Positions 44,837 to 53,975 of a DNA stretch of 64,000 nt are shown here, in pieces. The notes beneath the pieces were generated by a model that worked only from the letters and a program-made list of their open reading frames with translations, did no database searches and had not been told where the DNA came from. The translations under genes and the position numbers were made by a program. This stretch comes from Mesorhizobium huakuii (GTDB lineage Bacteria; Pseudomonadota; Alphaproteobacteria; Rhizobiales; Rhizobiaceae). The DNA lies in the NCBI RefSeq assembly GCF_030160235.1, contig NZ_BSNY01000034.1, positions 1 to 64,000 on the forward strand, given 5' to 3'. Numbering within the stretch: position 1 is the stretch's first letter; every line of letters starts with the position of its first letter.

Positions 44837-45460
44837 ATGATGCGTGCGGGGGCACATCTGAAAATAGCGGAGTCCTGGAGCAGAGCGATCGGATTCTGGT
44901 CTAATCGCAAGGGCGTCGCGGCGGTCGAGTTCGCTCTTATCGTTCCGATCCTGCTGGTCATGTATTTCATGACCATGGAGGCTTCGCAGGCCATCGAGAC
45001 CAGCAAGAAGGTCAGCCGCATCGGCAGCATGGTTGCCGATCTCGTCACGCAGCAGCCGACCATCGTCAAGGCGGATCTCGACGCCATCATGAAAATCGGC
45101 ACCTCTACCATCCAGCCCTACAATCGCTCGACGCCGAACATCACCATCACGGCAATACAGGTCACCACCGATACGCCGCCGAAGGTCCTGGTGGCGTGGT
45201 CACGCAAGGTGGCCGGCGGCGTCAACAGTGTCGGGGCCGCCGCTGGCAGCACCACCACGGTTCCGGCAACCCTCAAGGTCGCCGGCACCTTCCTCATTCG
45301 TGTTGACAGCAATCTGGCCTATGCGCCGATCATCGGCTGGACGACGGATACCCAGCAGAAGCTCGGATTGACGCAATCCCTCACCACGACGATTTCAATG
45401 GGCGAGACCTACTATCTGCGTCCGCGCAGAAGTCTGACCATCCCCTGCAGCGATTGCTGA
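44837..45460 (+). CDS. TadE-like minor pilin (second copy)
   Basis: A 207-residue pseudopilin with the site RKGVAAVEFALIVPILLVMY (Gly26, Glu31) and a hydrophobic helix. A periplasmic domain follows (SKKVSRIGSMVADLVTQQPT, KVLVAWSRKVAGG, GTFLIRVDSNLAYAPIIGWT), ending with two cysteines. It probably fills the TadF role. It follows the first copy by 34 bases; an in-frame ATG at 44783 would overlap that gene by 20 bases. A large TadG with a von Willebrand domain is not in the window. Confidence 0.83.
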   Translation: MMRAGAHLKIAESWSRAIGFWSNRKGVAAVEFALIVPILLVMYFMTMEASQAIETSKKVSRIGSMVADLVTQQPTIVKADLDAIMKIGTSTIQPYNRSTPNITITAIQVTTDTPPKVLVAWSRKVAGGVNSVGAAAGSTTTVPATLKVAGTFLIRVDSNLAYAPIIGWTTDTQQKLGLTQSLTTTISMGETYYLRPRRSLTIPCSDC

Positions 45461-45466
45461 AGACTC

Positions 45467-46390
45467 TTACTCCTGGCCCCCATCGGCCGACACCTGGCGC
45501 ACGATGGCCTCCGCCGTCGCGTAATCCTTTGAGGCCACGGTCAGAAAGCCGCCAGAGTGCTTCGATTCCAAGAGATCGTAGACATCCGGCGTCGTCGATT
45601 TGAGGTTGGTGAGGAACACGGTCAGCCGGCGCTTGGCCTCCGGGTCGAGATCGCTGCGCACGGCATGGGGACCGTATCTCAGCAGGCTCGACATCCACAC
45701 CACCTGGAGAGCCGACGGTGAAAGGCCGGCCGCTTCGAGCCTGGCCTGCGTGCCACCGGATAGCAGCGGCTGGCCGTCGGCCGCGGCCCTCACCCAGCCG
45801 AACGTGGCGTCGGCCTGGCCGTCGACAAGCATGGTCTCCGCCGCGGACGCCGTATCGGCACGGATCAGAAACGAGGCATCCTCGGCGATCCTGGCGTGTT
45901 CGGTGGCCAGCTCCGTCAGCGGCAAAAGCGAGCTTCCGACGCTGTCCGGCGGCGGCATGGCGATCCGGTGCGTCTCCATCGCCGCCAGGCCGGACAGCTT
46001 GCCGTCCCGGGTCAGCAGCACGGAGCGGATGCCGGCCGCGCCATCGGAATCGACCGGAGCCACAAGTGGCTCGACGCATCCACAACGCTGCAACGCCGTC
46101 GCGTAGGCCGTCGCCGAATAGATGGCGTACTCGATCCGGGCGTTCGCCTGCGCCTCGATGAGTGCCGCATAGTCGCGCGCAACGACGAACTCCACCTTCA
46201 TGCCAAGCGCGTTGGTAAAGGATTGTGTCAACAGCGCCAGCCCCGGAACAGTATTGCCGGCGCCGGGCTCTGCGACGATGCCGATGCGGAATGTGCCGAT
46301 ATCGTCGCGCCAGTCGGCCCGCGCCGGACCACAACAGAGCACGGCCTGCGTAACCGCAAGGACGGCGCATGCCTTCAGCACGACGTTCAT
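45467..46390 (-). CDS. PhnD-like periplasmic substrate-binding protein, orphan
   Basis: A 307-residue exported protein of the phosphate/phosphite/phosphonate-binding family: signal peptide (VVLKACAVLAVTQAVLCCG), FRIGIVAEPGAGNTVPGLAL, YAALIEAQANARIEYAIYSA and DATFGWVRAAADGQPLL. No phnC or phnE transporter gene accompanies it, so uptake of phosphonate is not supported. Orphan PhnD domains also act as sensors. ATG at 46390 puts the signal peptide at the N-terminus; ATG at 46426 would add 12 residues. It converges on the second TadE-like gene with six bases between stops. Confidence 0.8.
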   Translation of the reverse strand: MNVVLKACAVLAVTQAVLCCGPARADWRDDIGTFRIGIVAEPGAGNTVPGLALLTQSFTNALGMKVEFVVARDYAALIEAQANARIEYAIYSATAYATALQRCGCVEPLVAPVDSDGAAGIRSVLLTRDGKLSGLAAMETHRIAMPPPDSVGSSLLPLTELATEHARIAEDASFLIRADTASAAETMLVDGQADATFGWVRAAADGQPLLSGGTQARLEAAGLSPSALQVVWMSSLLRYGPHAVRSDLDPEAKRRLTVFLTNLKSTTPDVYDLLESKHSGGFLTVASKDYATAEAIVRQVSADGGQE

Positions 46391-46635
46391 GACAACCCGT
46401 CCCGCATTCCTTCGATCCGTGCTCATGCCCCGTGCGCCGAGATACTCTATATCCGCCGCGCACTTTGGGCGACATGCGCTCTTGGTTTGTCCATGTCGTT
46501 ACCCCAAAACCGCCATGCACTATTGGGCGACATGGACCGGGACTATCGCGTCAAGCCGTTGCCGTTTGGTTTCCGAATTGCCAATACCGCCTTGGAACCC
46601 TATGTCTGGGCGTCCACACTGGCAACAATGACCCG

Positions 46636-47877
46636 ATGGCGCGAGCTTTCCTCTTCGTCCTGGACTCTTTCGGCATCGGTGGTGCGGCCGACGCCGAACG
46701 CTATGGCGACGCCGGCGCCAACACGCTTGCGCATATCGCCGAAGCTTGCGCCGAAGGGCGCGCGGACCGCGAGCGGCTTCGACAAGGGCCGCTGTTTGTC
46801 CCGCACATGGCATCGCTCGGGCTCGGCAAGGCAGCGGAGACTGCGACAGGGTTGGGTTTTGCCCATTTCGGGACGGATCTGGTCGCCAATGCCTTCCATG
46901 GCGCGGCGCAGGAAGTCTCGAGCGGTAAGGACACCCCCTCCGGCCATTGGGAGATCGCGGGTCTGCCGGTGCGTTTCGACTGGGGCTACTTCCCGGATAC
47001 GGTTCCCGCCTTTCCGGCTGATCTGACCGCGGCGATGATCCGCGAGGGCGAGGTGCCAGGCATTCTCGGCAACTGCCATGCGCCGGGCACCGAGATCATC
47101 GAACGGTTCGGCGAGGAACACATCCGCACCGGCAAGCCGATCTGTTACACCTCCGTCGACTCGGTCCTGCAGATCGCCGCGCATGAAGTCCATTTCGGGT
47201 TGGATCGGCTCTATGAATTCTGTCAGGTGGTGCGCCGGCTGGTCGATCCGCTCAGAATCGGGCGCGTGATCGCACGGCCGTTCGTCGGCGAGACCGCCGC
47301 CACCTTCCAGCGGACCTACAATCGCCATGACTATGCCGTGCCGCCGCCGGAGCCGACCTTGCTTGACCGGCTGACGGCGCGGGGAAGCCGCGTCATCGCC
47401 GTCGGCAAGATCGGCGACATCTTCGCCCATCGCGGGATTTCGGAGGTGCGCAAGGCCGCCGGCAACATGGCCATGTTCGACAAGGCGCTCGGTGCGATGG
47501 ACGACGCCGGCGACGGCGATCTCGTTTTCGCCAATTTCGTCGATTTCGACACCGAATTCGGCCATCGCCGCGACGTCGCCGGCTATGCCGCCGCGCTCGA
47601 GGCTTTCGACCGACGGCTGCCGGAAGCATTCGCGAAGCTGCGGCAGGGCGACCTTCTCATCCTGACGGCCGACCACGGCAATGATCCGACCTGGCGAGGG
47701 ACCGATCACACGCGTGAACGCATCCCGGTGATCGGCACGGGACCCGGTCTGGCAGGTGGCGACATCGGACTGAGAACGACATTCGCCGATATCGGCGAGA
47801 CCGTCGGCGAACATCTCGGGCTGGCGCCCGGCCGCCACGGCACTTCTTTCCATGAGATGATTGGCGGCCATGCCTGA
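46636..47877 (+). CDS. deoB: Phosphopentomutase
   Basis: A 413-residue alkaline-phosphatase-superfamily enzyme that interconverts (deoxy)ribose 1- and 5-phosphates in nucleoside salvage. The metal and phosphate motifs are [12 protein letters not shown] at the start, [36 protein letters not shown] and [12 protein letters not shown] at the end. ATG at 46636 opens the conserved [16 protein letters not shown]; the longer frame from 46432 is not supported. It overlaps mutM by eight bases. Confidence 0.94.
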   Translation: MARAFLFVLDSFGIGGAADAERYGDAGANTLAHIAEACAEGRADRERLRQGPLFVPHMASLGLGKAAETATGLGFAHFGTDLVANAFHGAAQEVSSGKDTPSGHWEIAGLPVRFDWGYFPDTVPAFPADLTAAMIREGEVPGILGNCHAPGTEIIERFGEEHIRTGKPICYTSVDSVLQIAAHEVHFGLDRLYEFCQVVRRLVDPLRIGRVIARPFVGETAATFQRTYNRHDYAVPPPEPTLLDRLTARGSRVIAVGKIGDIFAHRGISEVRKAAGNMAMFDKALGAMDDAGDGDLVFANFVDFDTEFGHRRDVAGYAAALEAFDRRLPEAFAKLRQGDLLILTADHGNDPTWRGTDHTRERIPVIGTGPGLAGGDIGLRTTFADIGETVGEHLGLAPGRHGTSFHEMIGGHA

Positions 47878-48760
47878 ACTGCCCGAAGTCGAAACGGTCC
47901 GGCGTGGGCTGCAGCCGGTCCTGGAAGGTGCCCGCCTGACCAGGGTAGAGGCGCGACGGCCAGATCTCCGGTTTCCCTTTCCCGAACGGTTTTCGGAAAG
48001 GCTGACCGGCAAGACCATAACGGCGCTCGGCCGCCGGGCGAAATATCTGACCATGCATGTGCAGGACGGCCCGGTGCTGATCTGCCATCTCGGCATGTCG
48101 GGCTCCTTTCGCATCGAGACCGACGACGGCGGCGAGACACCCGGCGTGTTCCACCACGAGCGCTCGAAAAGCACGGCGCACGACCATGTCGTGTTCGATG
48201 TCGTCACTGCCGACGACGCCCGGTCCCGCGTGATCTTCAACGACCCGCGCCGCTTCGGCTTCATGCTGTTTGCGGAAGGATCGCCGGAGACGCATCCGAT
48301 GCTGGCCGGACTGGGCGTCGAGCCAACGGGCAACACGCTGGACGGCGCGCTGCTCGCCTCGTTGCTGAAAGGCCGCGGATCGCCGCTGAAGGCGGCCCTT
48401 CTTGACCAGAAGCTGATCGCGGGACTTGGCAATATTTATGTGTCGGAGGCGCTTTGGCGCGCCGGCCTTTCGCCCTTGCGCGAGGCGGGCACCATCGCCA
48501 AGCCGGGCAAGAAAGCCAGACAACAAAGCGAACGCCTGGCTGAGGCAATCCGGTCGGTCATATCGGATGCCATCGCCGCCGGCGGGTCGTCGCTACGCGA
48601 CTACATGCACACCGACGGATCGCTGGGCTATTTCCAGCATTCCTTCGCCGTCTACGACCGTGAGGGCGAGCCTTGCCCGAAGCCCGGCTGCGGCGGCCAT
48701 GTCGAGCGCGTCGTGCAGAGCGGACGCTCGACCTTCTATTGCCGGACGTGTCAGAGCTGA
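47870..48760 (+). CDS. mutM: Formamidopyrimidine-DNA glycosylase
   Basis: A 296-residue Fpg. The N-terminus [14 protein letters not shown] has the catalytic Pro2 and Glu3. [22 protein letters not shown] and the helix-two-turn-helix [20 protein letters not shown] follow. The C-terminal zinc finger is CPKPGC with CRTCQS. It removes 8-oxoguanine and formamidopyrimidines from DNA. The start at 47870 is fixed by Pro2, which rules out the ATG nine bases earlier. It overlaps deoB by eight bases. Confidence 0.96.
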   Translation: MPELPEVETVRRGLQPVLEGARLTRVEARRPDLRFPFPERFSERLTGKTITALGRRAKYLTMHVQDGPVLICHLGMSGSFRIETDDGGETPGVFHHERSKSTAHDHVVFDVVTADDARSRVIFNDPRRFGFMLFAEGSPETHPMLAGLGVEPTGNTLDGALLASLLKGRGSPLKAALLDQKLIAGLGNIYVSEALWRAGLSPLREAGTIAKPGKKARQQSERLAEAIRSVISDAIAAGGSSLRDYMHTDGSLGYFQHSFAVYDREGEPCPKPGCGGHVERVVQSGRSTFYCRTCQS

Positions 48761-48851
48761 GTTAGAGCAATTCCAGGAAAAGTGTGAGCGGTTTTCCGTC
48801 CGGACTTGCGTCAAACAAAGAGATGGACCGGTCGAGCGAGGAGAAGCAGCC

Positions 48852-49625
48852 ATGGCCTATGAAACGATCATCACCGAGACGCGCGGCAAGGTCGGACTGG
48901 TCACGCTGAACCGGCCAAAGGCGCTCAATGCGCTGAACCTTCAGCTTCTCGCCGAACTGGTCGCGGCCGTGAAGGATTTCGATACCGACGCCGGCATCGG
49001 CGCCGTGGTCATTACCGGGTCGGACAAGGCCTTTGCCGCCGGTGCCGACATCAAGGAGATGCAGGCAATCTCCTTCGCGGACGCTTATTTGCAGGACCTG
49101 TTCGTCGGCTGGGAAGACCTGACGCGGGTGCGGAAACCCGTTATCGCCGCGGTGGCCGGCTATGCGCTCGGAGGCGGGTGCGAGCTGGCGATGATGTGCG
49201 ACTTCATCATTGCCGCCGACACTGCCAAATTCGGCCAGCCCGAAATCACGCTCGGCGTCATTCCCGGCATGGGCGGGTCGCAACGCTTGACCCGGTTTGT
49301 CGGCAAGTCGAAGGCGATGGACATGTGCCTGACCGGACGGATGATGGATGCGGCGGAAGCCGAGCGCTCAGGCCTGGTGTCGCGGGTCGTGCCCGCTGCC
49401 GAGCTTGTCGAGGAGGCGGTCAAGGCGGCGGCCAAGATCGCCGATTTCTCACTGCCCTCGGTGATGATGGCGAAGGAAACCGTCAACCGTTCCTTTGAGA
49501 CGACGCTGGCCGAGGGATTGCGGTTCGAACGTCGTCTGTTCCACTCGCTTTTCGCGCTCGAAGACCAGAAGGAAGGCATGGCGGCCTTCGCCGAAAAGCG
49601 GAAGCCGAATTTCGCCAATCGGTAG
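48852..49625 (+). CDS. Enoyl-CoA hydratase (crotonase)
   Basis: A 257-residue single-domain crotonase. Oxyanion-hole segments are [18 protein letters not shown] and [17 protein letters not shown]. The catalytic glutamates are in GCELAMM and in [20 protein letters not shown]. It hydrates short-chain enoyl-CoA (EchA/PaaF type). GGAG lies upstream of the ATG. It sits between mutM and rpsT rather than with the beta-oxidation operon at 5.6-12.7 kb; this mutM-echA-rpsT-dnaA order is a familiar rhizobial arrangement. Confidence 0.93.
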   Translation: MAYETIITETRGKVGLVTLNRPKALNALNLQLLAELVAAVKDFDTDAGIGAVVITGSDKAFAAGADIKEMQAISFADAYLQDLFVGWEDLTRVRKPVIAAVAGYALGGGCELAMMCDFIIAADTAKFGQPEITLGVIPGMGGSQRLTRFVGKSKAMDMCLTGRMMDAAEAERSGLVSRVVPAAELVEEAVKAAAKIADFSLPSVMMAKETVNRSFETTLAEGLRFERRLFHSLFALEDQKEGMAAFAEKRKPNFANR

Positions 49626-49806
49626 AGCCTTGCCGGCCCGCGACCGAAACCCTGTGGCGTCGGCCAAAAAGAACGCCAGGCAGCGTTGACGCGCCGGAAA
49701 AGCTGAACTATAAGCCGCACCAACCGAGGCGGCCCTGTGGCTGCCCGTTTGTTTTTTGCGCCCTGCGGCATGCCGCGTGCGCCGACCAGATCAGAAGAGA
49801 GGCATC

Positions 49807-50073
49807 ATGGCCAACACATCCTCGGCCAAAAAGGCAACGCGCAAGATCGCCCGCCGCGCGGCGATCAACAAGAACCGCCGCTCGCGCGTGCGCACTTATG
49901 TCCGCCAGGTCGAGGAGGCGCTTGCTTCCGGTGACAAGGCTGCCGCGCAGGCCGCCTTCAAGGCCGCCGAGCCGGAATTGATGCGTGCCGCGACCAAGGG
50001 CGTGATCCACAAGAACACAGCGTCCCGCAAGGTGTCGCGCCTGGCCGCACGGCTCAAGGTGCTGTCGGCCTAA
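49807..50073 (+). CDS. rpsT: 30S ribosomal protein S20
   Basis: An 88-residue basic helical protein: [40 protein letters not shown] and [20 protein letters not shown]. It binds the 5' domain of 16S r[13 protein letters not shown] lies just ahead of the ATG. About 180 bases separate it from the upstream crotonase gene, and a strong terminator follows, so it is likely a single-gene transcript. Confidence 0.97.
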   Translation: MANTSSAKKATRKIARRAAINKNRRSRVRTYVRQVEEALASGDKAAAQAAFKAAEPELMRAATKGVIHKNTASRKVSRLAARLKVLSA

Positions 50074-50097
50074 CATCGCTATACAGACTAGCTGTCT

Positions 50098-50127
50098 AAA
50101 ACCCGGCCGATCGCGCCGGGTTTTTTT
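50098..50127 (+). terminator. Rho-independent terminator of rpsT
   Basis: AAAACCCGGC and GCCGGGTTTT form a 10-base-pair stem around a short loop, followed by a run of T. It lies about 25 bases after the rpsT stop. Confidence 0.93.
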
Positions 50128-50296
50128 CGTTTGCCGGCAAGTACTTAAAAAGAATGCTCGCAAACGGTGCCCAAGGCGGATTCCAAGCTTCCAAATGCTT
50201 TGCCGGCACATACATGCCCGCTGATGGTTGATACGCTTAAAAAGTGCCGCCCTGGAAATTCCCGACTATCAGAAATAGGCGATATTTTTCAGACAC

Positions 50297-50326
50297 TTAC
50301 CCACGGTCATCCACAGCCTGTCCACA
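50297..50326. promoter_or_regulatory. Cluster of three DnaA-box-like sites
   Basis: TTACCCACG (50297), TCATCCACA (50307) and CTGTCCACA (50318) lie within 30 bases and differ from TTATCCACA by one or two positions. A fourth, CTATCCACA, lies at 50525-50533. Such clusters near dnaA usually serve autoregulation or titration. Confidence 0.6.
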
Positions 50327-50496
50327 GCGCTCCAAAGGGACGGGAGGACAACTGCCTGTCAAGCGAATTATTTCAGAATATTTCATATCGACCCGGCTTT
50401 TTCATATTCGCCGGAAAAGGGTTTGAATCACAATGGCTTTGTCAAAATATGCCGTTGCGGCATGGCGCCCGAAGGCGGCTGAGGTAACCAGATTCC

Positions 50497-50511
50497 TTAA
50501 AAATCCGTTAG
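50497..50511. promoter_or_regulatory. CtrA-like box upstream of dnaA
   Basis: TTAA-AAATCCG-TTAG is one mismatch from TTAA-N7-TTAA and shares CCG-TTAG with the box before tadD. It is next to a DnaA-box-like site (50525) and a GANTC site (50491). Confidence 0.3.
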
Positions 50512-50524
50512 ACGTGGCCTTGCC

Positions 50525-50533
50525 CTATCCACA
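50525..50533. promoter_or_regulatory. DnaA-box-like site
   Basis: CTATCCACA is one mismatch from the consensus TTATCCACA, on the same strand as the cluster 200 bases earlier. Confidence 0.5.
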
Positions 50534-50927
50534 GCGATTTCGGTAATGTCGATCCATCGAAAGGGGCGGGCCTCTGGCCCTTAACCCAGCCTGACGCGGC
50601 CAGCTTAAATTGGCGGGATTTGCGACGCGGATCAAGTCCGCGGACGGCTTTGGTTTGCTCTTTTTCGATACGGTAGGGGACTGGCGTAACGAGACATGGC
50701 AGGTTGACAGCGCGCCGGCGTTTTTCGCCGGACGACGTTGTATTGCCCTGACATACCCAACGCGGACTGGCTTCCATGGGCCGGCACCGGTTCCCCCCGA
50801 ATAGTGGCGACGTTCATTGCCGGCGGCGGCAACGGGCATCGTAGCGAAGACACAGTCGCTGGAAACAAGGATGCAGGAGGCGCATCCCCAGCGGAAAAAC
50901 AGGTACAGAAAGGCAAGGAACTCGATC

Positions 50928-52472
50928 ATGCAGAGCGGCATCGAAAGGGAGCTTACGGGCGACCTCCCATTTCCTGGAACTTTGATCGGAGCAAACGAGA
51001 TGGCGGTCTCCAGCGACGCGGAACAGAAGTTCGACCGGGTCAAGGCCCAGTTGAAGGCGCGTCTGGGGGCTGAAGTCTATTCGAGCTGGTTCGGCCGCAT
51101 GAAGGTCGCTGAAGCGTCCAAGGGCATTGTCCGCATTTCGGTCCCCACCGCGTTCCTGCGCTCGTGGATCAATGGCCATTATCTCGACCTCATCTCCGAA
51201 CTGTGGAAGCAGGAGGATGCCGAACTCCTCAAGATCGAGATCGTGGTGCGCACGGCCACCCGTCAGGGGCGCAGCCATGCCGAACCGGAGTTGGCGCCGG
51301 CGCGCAAGATGACACGACAGACGCAGACGGCGCTGGCAGCCGGCACCGTGAGCCCCGGCAGGGTGGAACGCCCCCCCGTGCCGCGCCCGGGTGCGGCGGT
51401 CGAGAGCGAGTTCCGCCACAATGTGCTGGGATCACCGCTTGATCCGCGCTACACGTTCGGCTCCTTCATCGAGGGGCCCTCGAACCGGGTGGCCTTCGCC
51501 GCCGCAAAGGCCGTTGCGGAATCGCAGTCGAGCGCCGTGCGCTTCAATCCACTTTTCCTGCACGCGACCGTCGGGCTCGGCAAGACCCACCTGCTGCAGG
51601 CCATCGCGGCGGAATCGCTGAAGCAGAACCCGAAGTCCCGCGTCGTCTATCTCACCGCTGAGTATTTCATGTGGCGCTTCGCCACGGCGATCCGCGACAA
51701 CAACGCGCTGACGCTCAAGGAGCAGCTGCGCGACATCGACCTCCTGATCATCGACGACATGCAGTTCCTGCAGGGCAAGTCGATCCAGCATGAATTCTGC
51801 CATTTGATCAACATGCTGCTCGACAGCGCCAAGCAGGTCGTCGTCGCCGCCGACCGGCCGCCGTCCGAGTTGGAATCGCTCGAGCCGCGCGTCCGCTCGC
51901 GCCTCAATGGCGGCGTCGCGCTTGAAATGTCGGCGCCTGATTTCGCCATGCGCCTCGGCATGCTCAAACTGCGCCTGGCCACGGCCAGGATCGACGACGC
52001 ATCGCTCGACATTTCCGAAGAGATCCTCAATCACGTCGCCCGCACCGTGACCGGCAGCGGACGCGAACTGGAGGGCGCCTTCAATCAGCTGCTGTTCCGG
52101 CAGTCGTTCGAGCCGCAGATCACCATCGATCGTATCGACGAGATCCTCGGCCACATCTACCGCACGGGCGAGCCGAAGCGCGTCCGCATCGAGGATATCC
52201 AGCGCATCGTGGCGCGCCACTACAACGTGTCGAAGACCGAATTGCTGTCCAACCGGCGCACGCGCACCATCGTCAAGCCACGGCAGGTCGCCATGTACCT
52301 GTCGAAGGTGATGACGCCGCGTTCCCTGCCCGAAATCGGACGGCGCTTCGGCGGCCGCGACCACACCACGGTGCTGCACGCCGTGCGCAAGATCGAAGAC
52401 CTTTCCGGCAACGACAACACGCTGGCACAGGAACTCGAGCTGCTGCGACGGCTGATCAACGACCAGGCCTGA
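50928..52472 (+). CDS. dnaA: Chromosomal replication initiator protein DnaA
   Basis: A 514-residue DnaA. Domain I starts at [21 protein letters not shown] Pro/Arg-rich linker is followed by the AAA+ domain: [20 protein letters not shown], Walker [12 protein letters not shown] (GLGKT at 216-220) and Walker [15 protein letters not shown]. Domain IV carries the signature [20 protein letters not shown] near residue 475. It binds DnaA boxes and opens the origin. ATG at 50928 gives [19 protein letters not shown], a usual rhizobial N-terminus, with AAGGAA upstream. dnaN and recF follow. Confidence 0.97.
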   Translation: MQSGIERELTGDLPFPGTLIGANEMAVSSDAEQKFDRVKAQLKARLGAEVYSSWFGRMKVAEASKGIVRISVPTAFLRSWINGHYLDLISELWKQEDAELLKIEIVVRTATRQGRSHAEPELAPARKMTRQTQTALAAGTVSPGRVERPPVPRPGAAVESEFRHNVLGSPLDPRYTFGSFIEGPSNRVAFAAAKAVAESQSSAVRFNPLFLHATVGLGKTHLLQAIAAESLKQNPKSRVVYLTAEYFMWRFATAIRDNNALTLKEQLRDIDLLIIDDMQFLQGKSIQHEFCHLINMLLDSAKQVVVAADRPPSELESLEPRVRSRLNGGVALEMSAPDFAMRLGMLKLRLATARIDDASLDISEEILNHVARTVTGSGRELEGAFNQLLFRQSFEPQITIDRIDEILGHIYRTGEPKRVRIEDIQRIVARHYNVSKTELLSNRRTRTIVKPRQVAMYLSKVMTPRSLPEIGRRFGGRDHTTVLHAVRKIEDLSGNDNTLAQELELLRRLINDQA

Positions 52473-52777
52473 CCGGTCCAGGACAGGCAAGCCGGAACCG
52501 CACTGGAATTCAATGGCTTGCCTGCCCGGCCGTGACCCCGAAATGGGCTCGCGGCCGTGCCTGGCGACGATGCGGATTCCGGATTCAGCGCATCGGCTGG
52601 CGGTCTTCCTGGCCTTTATCCCCAGAAAGCCCGTGCAGCCGGCCCGAACCGGTGTCGCGGGCTTGCGTTTGCTGGCTTTTTCCTGTCAGTTTACGCAGAT
52701 TCTGAGCCTGTTCAGACCTTTCGCGGGGCGCCGCCAGCCGGAGACCCGCTCATCCTTTCAAGCGAGCCTGTTTCGTC
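52473..52777 (+). other. 305-base dnaA-dnaN intergenic region
   Basis: I see no convincing gene, terminator hairpin or repeat in it. A T-rich stretch around 52670-52700 could belong to a dnaN promoter. A short frame across it lacks codon character and overlaps dnaN. Confidence 0.5.
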
Positions 52778-53896
52778 ATGCGTGTTATCCTGGAACGGTC
52801 AAATCTCCTGAAGTCGCTCAACCACGTCCACCGTGTGGTCGAACGGCGCAACACGATACCGATCCTGTCCAATGTGCTGCTCAGCGCCGAAGGCGCCAGC
52901 CTGGAAATGAAAGCCACCGACCTCGACCTGGAGGTGACGGAAGCGACGCCCGCCAAGGTGGAGCGTGGCGGGGCGACGACGGTTCCCGCGCATCTGCTCT
53001 ACGACATCGTGCGCAAGCTCTCGGACGGCGCCGAGGTGATGCTGAAGACGGACGAGGACGGCAACGCCATGACGGTGACGTCGGGCCGCTCGAGCTTCCG
53101 GCTGCAGTGCCTGCCGCAATCCGACTTCCCCGAACTTTCGGCCGGATCCTTCTCGCATATCTTCCGGCTCGACTCGGTTGCCCTGAAGGGTCTGATCGAG
53201 AAGACGCAGTTCGCCATTTCCACCGAGGAGACGCGCTATTATCTCAACGGCATCTACCTGCACACGCATGAAGTCGGCGGCAAGCTGAAGCTGCGCTCGG
53301 TGGCGACCGACGGCCACCGCCTGGCGCGCGCCGAAATCGACGCGCCGGCGGGCTCCGAAGGGATGCCGGGCATCATCATTCCGCGCAAGACGGTGAGCGA
53401 GCTGCAGAAACTGGTCGACGATCCGGATGTCGCCGTGACCACCGAACTGTCCGATACCAAGATCCGCTTCACCATCGGCAGCGTGGTCCTGACCTCGAAG
53501 CTGATCGACGGCACCTTCCCCGATTATCAGCGGGTCATTCCGACCGGCAACGACAAGAAGCTGATCCTCGACCGCCAGAGCTTTGCCGCAGCGGTCGATC
53601 GTGTCTCGACCATTTCCTCCGAACGCGGCCGCGCGGTGAAGCTTTCGATCAGCGAAGGCCAGGTGACGCTTGCGGTCAACAACCCGGATTCCGGCAGCGC
53701 CACCGAGGAACTGGCGGCCGATTACTCGTCCGACCCTATCGAGATCGGCTTCAACGCCAAATATCTGCTCGATGTCGCCGCGCAGCTGACCGGCACGGAA
53801 GCCAAATTCATGCTGGCCGATGCCGGTTCGCCGACGCTGATCCACGACATGGCCGACGAGACCGCGCTTTACGTGCTGATGCCGATGCGGGTGTAG
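52778..53896 (+). CDS. dnaN: DNA polymerase III beta subunit (sliding clamp)
   Basis: A 372-residue clamp with three similar domains: MRVILERSNLLKSLNHVHRV, RRNTIPILSNVLLSAEGASL, ALKGLIEKTQFAISTEETRY, YLNGIYLHTH, LIDGTFPDYQRVIPTGNDKK and the C-terminal ALYVLMPMRV. It encircles DNA and tethers polymerase III and other partners. Length and ends are normal. It lies between dnaA and recF in the standard order. Confidence 0.97.
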   Translation: MRVILERSNLLKSLNHVHRVVERRNTIPILSNVLLSAEGASLEMKATDLDLEVTEATPAKVERGGATTVPAHLLYDIVRKLSDGAEVMLKTDEDGNAMTVTSGRSSFRLQCLPQSDFPELSAGSFSHIFRLDSVALKGLIEKTQFAISTEETRYYLNGIYLHTHEVGGKLKLRSVATDGHRLARAEIDAPAGSEGMPGIIIPRKTVSELQKLVDDPDVAVTTELSDTKIRFTIGSVVLTSKLIDGTFPDYQRVIPTGNDKKLILDRQSFAAAVDRVSTISSERGRAVKLSISEGQVTLAVNNPDSGSATEELAADYSSDPIEIGFNAKYLLDVAAQLTGTEAKFMLADAGSPTLIHDMADETALYVLMPMRV

Positions 53897-53975
53897 ACCG
53901 CGGTCATCGATCCCGCTCTGCGACAAGGCTGGCGGCAAGGACAATGGGTGCGGCACTTCTACAGGCGGATAGCGG

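Larger units (their letters stand above)
50128..50927. other. 800-base region upstream of dnaA
   Basis: No gene is supported. It is AT-richer than its surroundings around 50140-50520 and contains DnaA-box-like sequences (50297-50326 cluster and 50525-50533), GANTC sites at 50179, 50425 and 50491, a CtrA-like box at 50497-50511 and small hairpins at 50626-50642 and 50715-50731. It probably carries the dnaA promoter. Whether it also carries the replication origin cannot be judged; in several Rhizobiales the origin lies elsewhere, near hemE. Confidence 0.6.

Noticed and set aside
45467-46390. Phosphonate ABC importer
   Set aside because: Only the binding-protein gene is present, without permease or ATPase genes.
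50179-50495. Three GANTC sites as evidence of CcrM control of dnaA
   Set aside because: GANTC is expected about once per 256 bases at equal base composition, so three in this region is not an excess. Noted only as context.
50128-50927. Chromosomal replication origin next to dnaA
   Set aside because: The DnaA-like boxes are few and imperfect, and the origin is not usually at dnaA in this group. Without genome-wide skew it cannot be called.
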